From NCBI GenBank assembly GCA_027574665.1, contig CM050650.1:52869304-52933303 (forward strand): a DNA stretch of 64,000 nucleotides. Direction: 5' to 3'. Positions 20,153-32,441 of the stretch are shown here, piece by piece. Positions within the stretch are counted from its first letter, which is position 1, and every line of letters starts with the position of its first letter. Below the pieces are notes generated by a model. The model was not told the DNA's origin, did not search any database, and saw only the letters and a list, made by a program, of their open reading frames with translations. Source of the DNA: Rhynochetos jubatus (Eukaryota; Chordata; Aves; Eurypygiformes; Rhynochetidae). The translations under genes and the position numbers were made by a program.

Positions 20153-20794
20153 TTGTAAAATTGAGATAAGAGCTATTTACTAATTGAATATTAATGAATA
20201 ATATATATATATAAAACCATAAATTAATATATAAAATAATACTAATAGTAAGTAATTAAAATAACAGAAAATAAAACATATGATACATTATGATACAGTT
20301 TCTCACCACCCACTGACCAATGCACAACCAGGTCCTGAGAAGTTAGAGTCAGAGCCAGAGAGCCATCACAGCAGAGTACGAACGAGCCCTGTCAGCAACA
20401 GCATGACCGGTAAAACTTAACAGACCCACCAACTCCCGCACGAATGAGCAAGCAAAGGAGTTAGAGTGTTAGAAAATGTGAGAAAGTGTAATGGCCTCCT
20501 GAACCCACTCCCCACCTATGTACCGAGCATGACGTACTGGGGAATGAAATACCCCTTGGGTCAGTTTGGGTCAGCTGTCTGAACTGTGTGTGTCCCCACA
20601 CTGCCTGTAGTGAGAAAGCTGGGAAGGCAGCTGCAGTGTCAGAAGCAGAGAAAGACCTTGAATTTGGTGCCAGTATTCCCCAGCACCAGCTAAAAAGACA
20701 CATTATCAGTACTTTTCTCTATCAAATCCAGAAACCTAGCTTCATACCAGCCACTGTGAAGAAAGTTAACTCTTTCCTGACTGAAACGAGTACA
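20153..20794 (-). mobile_element. Older solo LTR, right part
   Basis: Continues the LTR begun at 13709. It shows an A/T-rich simple segment (about 20190-20280), then TCTCACCACCCACTGACCAATG, GAGCATGACGTAC and GGGTCAGTTTGGGTCAGCTGTC blocks that I recognise from the same bird LTR family, and ends GAAACGAGTACA. ATCAC at 20795-20799 repeats the bases before 13709, giving a 5-bp duplication as expected for ERVL-type integration. Many substitutions relative to the family pattern as I remember it indicate an older insertion. Confidence 0.85.
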
Positions 20795-20799
20795 ATCAC
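20795..20799. repeat. Target-site duplication (right) of the older solo LTR
   Basis: ATCAC, the same as 13704-13708, confirms that the interrupted LTR is one unit inserted as a single event. Confidence 0.8.
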
Positions 20800-23700
20800 A
20801 GAAATTAAGTAGACTACTTTGTCTTATTCCTCTAGTTATGGACCAAAATTCTGTATTATGCTTTTACTAGCAGTTTCTACATACTGGGCACTGTTAATGT
20901 GTCTTCCTAACCCTTACTTTTCAAGAGATTAAGTAAACCATTACTTTTAACCTTTGCCCGTAGGTCATAATTTGTATTTTCCCTCTTGCTCTGCTTTGGA
21001 ATCCTAGAAGTTTTGATACTACTTAACCTTATGGCCATGACTGGATGAGTACTTTGATTAGAGCTTTAGAAGTAGCAACTATATTGCAGTAATTATTTGT
21101 GGTATCCTACACACATGTCAATTAATATGTCCTGGAAATTTTTACCCTATCACTTAATATTGTTGTCTCACTTTTAGTTTGGTTTTCATTTAATATTTGC
21201 CAGATCCCTTTGAAATGCATTTCCCCCCGTTCATTGCTTTGACTTTCAATTTCTTCCTGGGAACGCTACTGTTTGAATTAATTTCATATAGTCTGTACGA
21301 TAATGTTAACTGTACCATATTTTGTAATTTGCATAGATGAGTCTCACACAGGATACTGCCAAAAACCTAATTAAAATGAATATATCGTACATGTGTTATT
21401 TCATTCTAAACCACTAATATATCTAACCTGACAAAGTAGGAAATGGAATTGGTTGAAGAACTTTTGTTCTTAACAGATACACAGTTTGTTCTGACCACTT
21501 TGTTATCCCTTTCTGCTTATAAATGGGCCATTTATTAATTAGTTCAAGTGTCTTTTGGGGTTGCAAGTCAGTTTGACAGTTCTTTAATTCCTTGAATTCT
21601 TTTTTCCCCTTTTCAAAATAAGTGCTGTGTTTGTCCTTCACTGTTCTTCCATGGGGTTGTTCAACTGCCTCTGTCCGCTCCTTAGTACTCGAGTGAATTT
21701 CAACACAACTTGTAACAGGGATACACCTAGTTTATCTTACAGTTCCAGAAGCTATTCTTTCTTTGGCGCCAACTTTTCTTTTTTTCATTTTGTTAAAATT
21801 GTGGTCAGCGCTTATCTTCTACTGAAGACGGGTCAGAAAAGCATTAGGTGTTTCATCATTTGTTATTTGTTCTCCTTTGTTGTTTAGATAATGGACTTCA
21901 TCTTTATTCAAATGGACTTGTATAATCTTTTTGTTCCTTTATGTTTTTAATTTAAGTTTTATCCCTTCATACCTGCACTGCTCTCTGTATTTCCATATTT
22001 GACACATGCCATTTATCTGCAACTTCTGCTCAATTTTTCTTGTTGTTGAAGAGTTGTGGGGTTTTTATCCTTTTCCAGAGCACCAGAAAGTGTGTCATTC
22101 TACATTTAAGACTGTCTCTCAGTAAATGGTACTTTTCACACACTTTTATACATTACATTTTCTTACCAAAATACCTATCTGTTCCCCGAGTTGATTGAGG
22201 CTCATTCAATGAGAGTGGCAGATCTCACTCTATCCTTTGTGTTATGACAGTTGTCTGTATGAATTCTTGAATGCTTGGACCCAAATTTATCTCTCTGCAA
22301 TCTCAAACAATTCTTCATTATTAGTTGAAAACAACTTTAAGATGTCATTTGTTGAGTGACTTCATCCACCTTCCCAAGCAAAGAATACTATCGGTATCTG
22401 TGCCCCTATCCTCTTTAAGAGTCTCAGTCAGCACCTTTGGTTTCTAGTTGGTAGGCTGTATGTGTATTGTTCCAGTTCCTTTTACATCAACCCAAAATAC
22501 TGGGCAAATCCCTCCCACCACTTCCTGAATTTTACATACCATTCTCAGCCTGACCAGAACTAGGAATTGTCTGTTGCTGTGAGATTTGCAGATCATTCAT
22601 GTATATCTTAGAGGTTTGGGATTCAGGCATACAACACCTTGACTATAAATGGGGGAGGAGGGGGGGAGAACAGTCGAGATTTTTTGTTTTTTAGTAGTAG
22701 TAGTTGATCCATTATTTTTAAGTTTCATTCACATCAGTGTCCACATACATAGCTGCATTTGTTTACAGGTTATAATAACACACAGTGAGAAATATCTCCC
22801 TAATCTCTGGAATACATTTTTCAGCATATTCTCAAACCTGTGTCTGTTAGACAGGTGAAAAGGGGCAAAACTGATCAGATGTTACCTGTCATAATAGTTT
22901 AACTAAATTATAGTTTCCCTTTTCCTACAATATACAAACAAGACAAAGAAAAATCCCTAATTTTGAAGAGATTGTTATACTATCTTTAAATAGTTTTCAG
23001 TAAACATTCAAACTTGCTAGTGCAGAAGCTTTACTGAGCGTTATGTTCCTGTATGTCAATGACATTTATTCTAATCTAACATAATTTGATAGTTATATGA
23101 GCCTCAACACGGTGTCAGTCAGTGCCTGTTCTGTATTCTCATGTAAATGTTCCTGTCAACAGGAGAAATCCTTGAAAAGAGAAGCAGAAGCAGGATGCTT
23201 TTAAATGGCTCATCTTGAAAAGGCAACAGGCACTTTTAAGAAAAGCTAGTAAGGTCCTTTAGCTGTATCACTTAACAGTATTTCCAGCAATTAGTTTTAC
23301 AGTGAGGATCTGAAAGAGGAGGAATTCTGTTTCTCTGAGCACTTCAGCAACCCTTTATTGCAGGAAGGAATAGAAAATGAGCAGCAACTGTTTTCTGTGA
23401 AAGTTGTTTTAGGTTGATCAAAGGCCTGTGATTTGCCACGTATTTAATTTTTGTTTAAATTCCTTTAAAAATACTTTCCTAATCTCGTACTTTCACTCAT
23501 TCATACTGTTGTTGACCTTAATATGGGAAGGCTGGAGATTGTCCATATAGCTTATTTCATGCTTGAAAACTGGTGAAAGTTTTTGATCTGGAAAGGAGGA
23601 CTGCAGGAAAGAACAGGCATCCACAAAAAAGACATCAACGAGGGAAGCATCATTTCAGGCATGTTACCCCTTCTGGTCCAGCTTTAGAAGTCCCCTCTGT

Positions 23701-26566
23701 TGTGAAGACAGTGCTGCCATGCCAGCATCCTTCTGTGGTATGATGAAACACTAGCCTGGGAGGCTAGAAAGAGCGTCTTTCGGCTTGTATTTTGAAGACA
23801 AACACAAGGGATCTGGCTGCATTTCAAAGGGTCTGATCAGCTCAGGCTTCAGTCAGCCTTCCCCCCACCCCTGCTTTGTCCCTGAAATCAAAGGATTTTG
23901 GTATCAAGAGAGAATGGTTCAGTCAGTATTTCGAAACAATACCTACATCAGATCATAGCTCATGCATTTTGTTGACCCAAGCATCTTTTTTCAGTACATG
24001 TATTTTTCCATTATCGACAGATAATGCTAGTTAATTCCTTTTACTTAAACTGAAGTACAAATCTATGTTCAGCATAGGCTGTTACTGAAAAGATAACAAA
24101 TTCAACTGCCAGTTTGCTGTTGGGCATGGTCCGTCACATAAAAGAAAATTCTATAATTTAAAGTCTGAATGTTCTACAGAAGTCAAAACAGTATCAAAAC
24201 ACAAGTTCTTTGTTCAAGCGTCGGATGGCATTGGTGAAGCAGTGCAGAATTTTTGCCAATAGATGTGTCTCCAATTGTAAGAAGGCTAACTTAGCTGCAG
24301 GTAATTAACATTATATCTGTGTTAATGTTTTGGAGCTGATGTGTAGTGCATATTGAGATCATATTTTAATGTCAAAGATAGTATTTTATAATTTTACTGT
24401 TACAGTTTAGCTGCATTCCTTAGAATTATGGAAGGCTCAAATGTTGATAGGTGCTCTCACTTGAGAGGCGACTGTAGTTTTTAAGCAGACATAAAACACT
24501 GCCAAATGAGAATGCAAAAGGCCTCACATTTTGGAAGCTCAAGTGACTACCATTTTGTGATTTGTTGTTGTTGAATGAATTTTGAGACTAAAAAAAAATC
24601 TTACATTTTCCACCTCCTAAAAATGTGCACAAAATCTCATGGTATAGAGTTCCATAATTTTTCTGAATTTCTTGCTCTGTTTTAGTGAATATGCAATTGG
24701 AAAGTTCAGTGCTGAATAGTTTTAATTAAGAATTTCCTGGGTTGTTTAATTCTTTATTTAAACAAACAAAAAAACCCCAAAAAACCTCTGTCAAACAAAA
24801 CCCCCAAAAAGCATGTAAAATGCATAAGCAATACAAGAAACAGTGAAAGTTAGAAGTCTTTCCCCTCACTTTAGCAGCCGAGTTCCAGGATACAGAAATG
24901 GACTCCACTGCATACTTTCCTTTTTATCTCTTTCACGCTTCAGTCTAGCTGCGGCTACTGAAACTGAAAGTGCTCATTAGTTTCACCCATGACTTGAGAC
25001 ACACCTGAGAAGGAATATGGGCTGTTCAAACCTCTTAGACTGAGAAAGAACATCAACCCAGGATTCTGTCACTGCCTGTGTGAACTGCTTTACCAGGAGT
25101 TCGGTATGCGAAGGTGAATGATGCCCCGCTTAATCAGATTCTGCTGTCCAAGTGCTTCCTGCCTGCTTGGAGGGGCCTGAAGCAAGTGTCCTCTGAGAAG
25201 ACTAGGTTGTCCATTCCTGGTCTTCAGGCTCAGAATGCACCAAGGAGCTTTCAGCTGCCCAACTGAGAAGAGCACCTCTCTTGACTGTATATGGAGCCGA
25301 AGTTCAGAACTCAAAATCATCCCCTTAATGTTTTCTTTCCCTTTCTCTTTTCCTCTGCAATAGAGAGTTTGAATGACCAATATCAGTGCCCTGAATATGG
25401 CCCTTATTATAATAACACGTGTGCTATAAAGGGCTGAGTAGTCTGAAGAGAGGCATATTTATTCTAATTCCAGCTCTGGGAAAGAGCTCTAACTTGTTCG
25501 AGCTCATTCTGGCAATACTTGCAGACTGAAATATAAATTGCTTTCTGAAAAAGGAACCACCGCACATATTATGCTTTTCCTGATGTTATTGACAGTTTTA
25601 TGGGGAAAAACATGTCTGGGGACTAAGGTGCCTGATACCAGATTGACTAGGACTGCACTGATAGAACATTACTGACTTTATTGGAGTCAGTTATAGCTTG
25701 CACAGAAGGAAAAGCAGTTCATTATTTCTCACCACAGTCCCTCGTGCACCTGCCTTGCATATTGCTTTAGATGCAAGGACTTTTCAATTCAATTTTGTCT
25801 TCAACTTTACCACTGCTGAGTTTAGAGGCCTGGCAGATGGCCAGCTGCTCGGTTGCCCATCTGATGCGTATGCAACACTACATTTTCCTAATGCTTGGTA
25901 CAATCATTAAGTTCTTACAAAACACCCCAACAAATTAAAAGTTGGCTGTGATGATTACAGGCTGTGCACTATTAACAGTGGCTATATAAAGCTTTTCTAG
26001 TGATACTACTGCTGGCTCTCGTTGATGGAGCGATACAGCTATATAACTCCATGCAGCTACCTTTGCCGTTACCTCTTATAGTCGCACAAATAATTTTTGT
26101 CTGTAGAAAGAGTTAGAGCAAATAATTCCTGAACAATAAGCAAAAGAAAAAAAAATAAAAGACAAATCCTACCCTTTTGGAATAAAATTATGTTTTACGT
26201 GAGTTTCTCTTTGGTAGTGCTGTTGGGCATTATTTACATTTTTAATATAAAATGTGAAGGTAAATCTCTAGGGCCATTAATTTAAGAACTGTTTTTAATG
26301 TATATTAGAAAATATGTTTCTTCTTTTACTGTTGGAACCAGATCAGGAAAGACATTTCACATAATCCGTTTGTTAAGGTGAGTGCATATTATTTCCCTAC
26401 TGCAGAAGCAAATTTTATCCTAAAATGTGATCTCAAAATATGGTTTGAGAATATAATATATGGGAATCAGCCTCTATTTTGGTGACCATCAAAGAAACTA
26501 CAAAATGCTTAAGGAATTATAGTTAAAATTGCATATACACAAGAATATACACAAGAAAATTATGTG

Positions 26567-26595
26567 TATATATATATATATATTTTTTTTTTTTT
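26567..26595. repeat. (TA)n followed by T13
   Basis: A TA dinucleotide run of about 16 nt is followed directly by 13 T residues: simple low-complexity sequence. Confidence 0.9.
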
Positions 26596-29444
26596 AAGAT
26601 AAACACATGCAGTCAAAGTGACCTGTGCTGTAGTGGCTCAGCTTTGGATTTGAAGGTCCACCATGTGAATGAAGATTTTCTCTGTTGCAACACAATTGGT
26701 ATACTTGATGCAAAGTTTCTGACAGGCCTGATTGATGAGTCTTGGTCTTTGTCTCCATTATAACTATATTTTTTACAAGGTAGCAGATATTAAAATTCAC
26801 TCTGCACAAAGCTTTCCAGATAGATTAAGTGAAAGCTGCTAACTCAAGCCATAGAGTGGTTTCAAGTGACTTAATCTTTCAGAAGACAAGCTGAGCTAGT
26901 CATGTTTTGACTTGGGAACTTTCGCTATCTGTGGGGTATTCTTGACAGAAACCTGATTACTGTTAACCTCTAGTCATCTGTCAGTATTAGAAGAATATTA
27001 AGGTGCTGCATATTTCATCTTCTTGCTAGTATCTCTAAGAGCTGAAGCATGCAATTTTAAAGCTTTCTAATGTATTTACTCAAACATACAAATTAATTTT
27101 TATCAGCAGTTCACCTCTCTATTTGTTCTGCAGAGACATTGAGACAGCTGACTTACCTCCTCAGAGTAGACAAAATATATATGCATACATATTCTTGAGT
27201 TGAAAGCCAGTTGAGGACATATGTGTACCTATGGTTTCTTTTGAAATGTTAGCCTCTGTAGTCTGAACTGAACCTCTGCCCTGCATAGATTTTCCTCCAA
27301 GAGAAATAAGTGTGTGTGTGTGTTATAAACTGCACATTCTCTCATGCCAGGTTGCAACCCAAACTGGGCATATCAAACAAATCTTCAGATGTGTTATTTC
27401 AATCACTTTACAGTCCCTTCAGCATGTCTGTTTTCTGCAAGCTTATCTGGCATGGCGAAGTAGTAGCTGATATTAGTGCTGCTATGATGCAACATAATTT
27501 TCATTGTCTGAGCAAAATCAAACTATGGAGAGTTCAGCTAAGGCAGCTTTAAGATGTCATTTACTTGCTAAGGAGGAAAAGGGAAGCAGATGGAAGTGAT
27601 GAAACCTACAGACATAACATTTTATCTTGAGTGGTCATTGCTAGTATGCTTTTCTGGGCTTCAGTTTCAGGTGACATTTTGTTGAACATTATTTGAACAC
27701 AAGGATTAGGACAAAGATCTAGGTTCACAAATTCTCCAGCAGCAATGCAGCAATGATGAAAGCATGATGCAATAGCAGGGGCTTTTCAAACCCAGTAGTG
27801 TGCTACAATGTTTTTTACCACCAAGAAAGAAGTTCAATATCTCCACAAACCAAACAGTCTTTGGGGTTCCTACAGAATTGTTGTGAAGGTGCAGTTACAA
27901 CAGTAGTACTAGCAACACTGACAACGGTGACTTACAATACATTTTTCAACTGTCCAAATAGCGATGGTGTTGGGATCGGTGCAAACCATAAATGCTGGAG
28001 ATGTTCCACTATCAGTCTCCTGTAGGGTTCAGCAAATTATAAGCAGTTGAATAATGCACAGGAAACAGCAGTTTCAGTCAACCCAGAATGAATTTATGTT
28101 TGACTTAAATTTGGTGAGCTAAATTTGATTGAGAATTTCAGGTTGAATAAAACGTTTGGGGAGTTAGATACCATTCACAAGGCTAGCTAGGATGAACTGG
28201 TAAGACTGTTTATAAGCAGTCTTATAAGTCACCATCAGTCATCTAAGGTTAACCAGACTGCCTCTACACATTAGACATAGAGGATATAAGCTGAAGTTCT
28301 CTATTGTTCTTGTTCTGGGGCATTTTGGTCCTGCTGGGGATGAAATCTGGCAGTGTAAAAACGTGGATGTTCTGACCTACAGGCAACGGAATGGCCCAGC
28401 CTCTCACCCTCTCCTGCTGAGATTGTTTCACTGTATACAAACACCTAAAAGAAAAATAATTAGAAGGGAGCCTGATGTCCAGCCATGATTACCAGGCTTT
28501 ACAGCAAATCTCATTTACGCATTGAGCATTTACATTTAATGTTCAGCTGAGCATTGTAAACTGTGTGAGGTAGAAAAAGAAAAAACAACTAGCACGGTAA
28601 TGCAATTTCTTTCTCTACATGACAGCATTCTAAACACAGATTCAGATTCCAGCTCTGAATTGGGAGAGGTGATGTTTTGACTCTAAGTCTTTCTATAGCA
28701 AGTGTTCTAATCATATACAGACGTTTATGTAACGTTAACGAAGTCCTCTTCTGCATCCATCATTTTGTTTTTAGTAAGAAGATCCAGAAGCAAATAATGG
28801 TTTACTAAAAAAAAAAAATAATATGAAGCTTTATGATATTCCTAAAACTTTTTTTTCTTTTCTTTAAAATTGTTGTTCTTCATGTTAAGTACAATTAGGA
28901 CACAGTTTGGTCAGATGTTGCTCGCTAAAGTAAGAAGCTATGTGACCTCCAAGGAATTAATATTTATAGAAAAGGCCAAAGATAACTAAAAATGAGTAGA
29001 GATGAAAGATCATTTTAATAGAAGCAATACGTTTACATTTTAGTGTCTTTCCTCTGTTTTTAGAATACCACATAAGCCAAACCCTATGTACAGTCCAGTT
29101 ACTTTAACGAGAAGCCAGAAAACAGAGTTATCCATCTACTACACTTTACATCAAGCCAGGAACAGCTGCTGCTGTTGTCAGACTGTGACTTGAGGCAAAC
29201 AACATGGGTGGATACTGGGGTTTGATGTACAACTGGTAGCTGCTGCTCCTTCACATGCATTACTTGCATACTGTTAGTGTTTGCTGTGGCAGGGTTAGGG
29301 CCATCTCCAAGTGATGCTTGGAGGAGGGAAGGAGAAAAAATTCTTTATACTCTTAGACTGGGGTATTTTTATTGTGTAGAAACAGATGTGTAAATAAGAA
29401 ATGAATACAAAGAATTTGTGAGAATGTGTGAAAACTTTCCAGTT

Positions 29445-29459
29445 GGGGGGGGGGGGGGG
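29445..29459. repeat. G15 homopolymer run
   Basis: Fifteen consecutive G residues, followed by CGTCCCCCG. Such a run can form G-quadruplex structure and is prone to sequencing or assembly length errors. Confidence 0.9.
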
Positions 29460-29759
29460 CGTCCCCCGCAGGGAGCCCAGTGATCCTGTCCCTTGTAATG
29501 TTGCTGTAGAGATCACCTGCGCTGGGGGTAGGTACGTGAGATTGGTACAGCCTAGTTCTACTCTGCAGCTGCACTGAGAGCTCTGTGGGCTGGGTGTTGC
29601 AGCGGTGCTCCGCACAGCGTCCCACCACAGTCTCTTCTAAACTGAACAGTTGAGTGGGGGTACACAGGGAGGGGTTCACAGCTTTTCCTGAAGCAGATGC
29701 TGGCAAGCACTTTCAAAAAGAAAATTTTGAGCTGGTTTGACCTTGGTCTGTAACAGCTC

Positions 29760-29776
29760 TTTTTTTTTTTTTTTTT
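29760..29776. repeat. T17 homopolymer run
   Basis: Seventeen consecutive T residues; no adjoining retroposon body was recognised. Confidence 0.9.
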
Positions 29777-30011
29777 CCTTCCTGTGAGATACCTTGCCTT
29801 ACACCTAATTTATTTTTCTGAGTTGGTATGAGATGTCAGTTCCACTTGGCTGCACTTCTTGTAGAAAACAACTTCTTTGCTTCAGGTTCTCTGTTGGAAA
29901 TCATTTGGTAGTATGAAGGAAGACCTAGCACATATGTACTGTGTGCATATAAGGGAGCCGTTTACACTATTAGCTGGTAAAGTAGTTACCTTCACACTTT
30001 TTTTTAGTCCT

Positions 30012-30013
<2 letters not shown>

Positions 30014-30041
<28 letters not shown>
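30014..30041. repeat. T28 homopolymer run
   Basis: Twenty-eight consecutive T residues, the longest homopolymer in the window. On the minus strand it would read as a poly(A) tail, but no processed pseudogene or retroposon sequence was recognised to its right. Confidence 0.9.
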
Positions 30042-30044
<3 letters not shown>

Positions 30045-32272
30045 GTTTTAAAAGGAAAGAACTAACAACTTGTCTCTTTGAGAGGAAATAACACTCTTTA
30101 AAAGCAGTTGCCAAGCAACCTACGTTTACAGTTTTGGTGGGATGCTGCATTTGCACTAAGCTTTGAACAGCAATGAACACTCCCCTTCCAGCCCTCAAAA
30201 TAAAATAAAGTTGAAATAACAGAGATACAGAAGTCCAGCCATTCTAGGGCTCAACACATTTTTGGTATCACAGAGTGTCTCTTTTACAGTGATATTTGGA
30301 GTGGAGCAACCTGTTAATGTTGTGGAACAGCTCATTTAGGTCAATGAAGGAAGGTTATTTTTTCTTTCTAAATTCACTTGTTTACCACAAGTTTGAGAGT
30401 GGGAGCAACAAAACTGTTGATATTTTTCCAGCCAAATGCACAGAAGATAAAAATTGTCTACCAGTCCCAAGAAACGCTGTGAATCATGCCTTCCCCTGGG
30501 AGGTGTAAGTGCTTGTAGGCTCCAAGCAGCTCTCAGCATCTGAGCTTGTATCTTTGGGTCACACATTTTTCCCCAACAGCCAATCTAAGCACCTTGCATG
30601 CTCTAGGGCGCTACGAGGGAGCTGGCTGGGAGCCATCTGTGGTAGGAAACTGCTTCTCACGCTGTTTCACATGTTTTTTGGCATGTGAAATTTTTTAGCA
30701 GAGTTCTAGATGGAAATATGAATTGACGAGATGTGAATAATGTGGTAAAAGTGTCTGCCTGTGGTATTGCTAATAAACCCATGCACTCCAACATGGAAAT
30801 TGTCCAGGTAGTTGTGCATGTACACAAAAAATTCCTGTATCCGGTCTTGTAATTGTGGTGATTAAACTCTGTGCATCACAGAGGTATCAGAATATGAACA
30901 GTATTTGCATAATTTTCTATTTCCAAAAGGCAGAGCAGAAGGGAAGGACTAAAGATCAAGGATAGCTGTTAATGTCCACACTACAGAGCAGGACACAAGC
31001 AGGATATTCACCTGAACCATGGAGCTTCGAGGCGCTCCAGGATGTTGGAATTCAGGTGGAGCTTTAAGTGTCTCAAACTTATGCTCTGATCTACCATTTC
31101 TGTCCTAATCCATGCCACATGAAAGAAGCCTGTACAGATCCCATAGAGTCTTCTTTGAAGCCTCTGCGTGAATTGTGACTTTTTATGTAACTGTATCATA
31201 TGCCTGTGGAATTTTGCCGTTGAGTGTAATTTTCGTTCTTGTTTTCTCTCTTAAACTGCTGTATAGAGCTTCTGTGTATTACTAAAACTGTCTATTGCAT
31301 CCTAGAAATGCGTTTTAGTTGGGAGGGAGTCTATTACAGTTCCTGTCTAGTTCTTAGCCATTCTAGATGGACTTAGCAGTGAGCTATTAAAAAGTGTTAG
31401 TTTTCAAAGCCTTGAGTTTTCAGACTACCAGAAAAAAAAGACAATGAAATACATGATTGTAGAGGACCAAAAGGGTCTTTTTTAGTTTGGCTGCCGAGTG
31501 CCGTCTACTGATATCAGCAGTACTCTTTGTTGAACATATCCTTTCTTAATTACATTTTACTATCAGTCCCCTCTGCTCTCTTTTCCACAAGAGGAAGGCA
31601 CACAGAACTGCACAGATTTTAGTTCTTCGTTGGATTGCTTTTGCCACATGGCTCAGCGTCAAAGCTGAGGGGCTTGTGGCCTCCATTTGGCATATTTTAA
31701 AACTAACAATACCTTAGGCCGGAGGGACCAGATGGACATAGCTTATTGCCCTTCTTTTTTTCAAGACTGGTTTTTGTCTATAAAACTCAGGAAGAAAAAG
31801 CACTTTGCTGTCATGGTGCCTCCCCGTGTTTCTGTCAAGGGGCATGATTGTTGTTTCTGCGGTCACTTCAAGATAGACTGCATTTTACACAAATCCCTCA
31901 AGCTTGTCATTGACACCTTCTCCAAATGACTTGTCCTACACATGACAAATAAGAATGGGGATGGATCCAGATGTGACACTGATAAATATCTGAGCTCACG
32001 TGACAACCTTCTTGGCAAACTCCCTTGGAGCACCCAGAAAGCACTGTGCTAGCATGCCTCCTGGTGTCAGCAGTGCAAAGGCCATTTAAGAAACTGAGAG
32101 TCCCTGTTTGTAGGCTTAGGCTGCTTTCTGCTCGGTGGGAAAAGGAGGACGTGAAATAGTAACCAGAGACTGAATTTGTATTGCATGGCTAGGGTTTTGT
32201 CCAAGAACTTTTCAGAAAAATTTAATGAAATATTCATCAGTAGAGGGGAATAGGAAAGATAAATTCAGAGTT

Positions 32273-32441
32273 ATCACAGAATCACAGAGTGGATGATGCT
32301 GGAAGGGACCTCTGGAGATCATCTGGTCCGACCCCTTTGCACAAGCAAGGCCACCTAGAGCAGGACCGCATCCAGACAGCTTTTGAGTATCTCCAAAGAT
32401 GTAGACCCCAGGCAACCTGTGCCAGTGCTTGGTCAACCTCA
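32273..32441 (-). mobile_element. CR1 retrotransposon fragment, minus orientation
   Basis: Starts with the inverted CR1 tail (ATCACAGAATCACAGAG) and continues with GGAAGGGACCTCTGGAGATC, the CCACCTAGAGCAGG segment and CAACCTGTGCCAGTG. These are reverse-complement CR1 3' sequence in the usual order. About 170 bp, 5'-truncated. Confidence 0.94.

Larger units (their letters stand above)
20800..32272. other. Intergenic or intronic sequence, no gene recognised
   Basis: 11.5 kb of AT-rich sequence with no coding region that can be supported; open frames are 117 codons or shorter. It contains simple repeats at 26567-26595, 29445-29459, 29760-29776 and 30014-30041. The segment 25690-26010 is richer in non-repetitive, mixed-composition sequence and may be a conserved noncoding element; this is an impression only. 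Confidence 0.6.

Noticed and set aside
19390-20169. 259-codon plus-strand open frame across gag and the LTR, and other plus-strand frames opposite gag/pol
   Set aside because: Shadow frames on the antisense strand of GC-rich gag and pol, without domain features; part repeats in the other LTR because the LTR is duplicated.
29295-29706. Overlapping minus-strand frames of 106 and 117 codons near the G15 run
   Set aside because: The proline run comes from translating poly-C opposite G15. The two frames overlap out of phase and neither has a domain.
30014-30041. T28 as the poly(A) tail of a minus-strand processed pseudogene
   Set aside because: No coding remnant or target duplication recognised to the right of the run.
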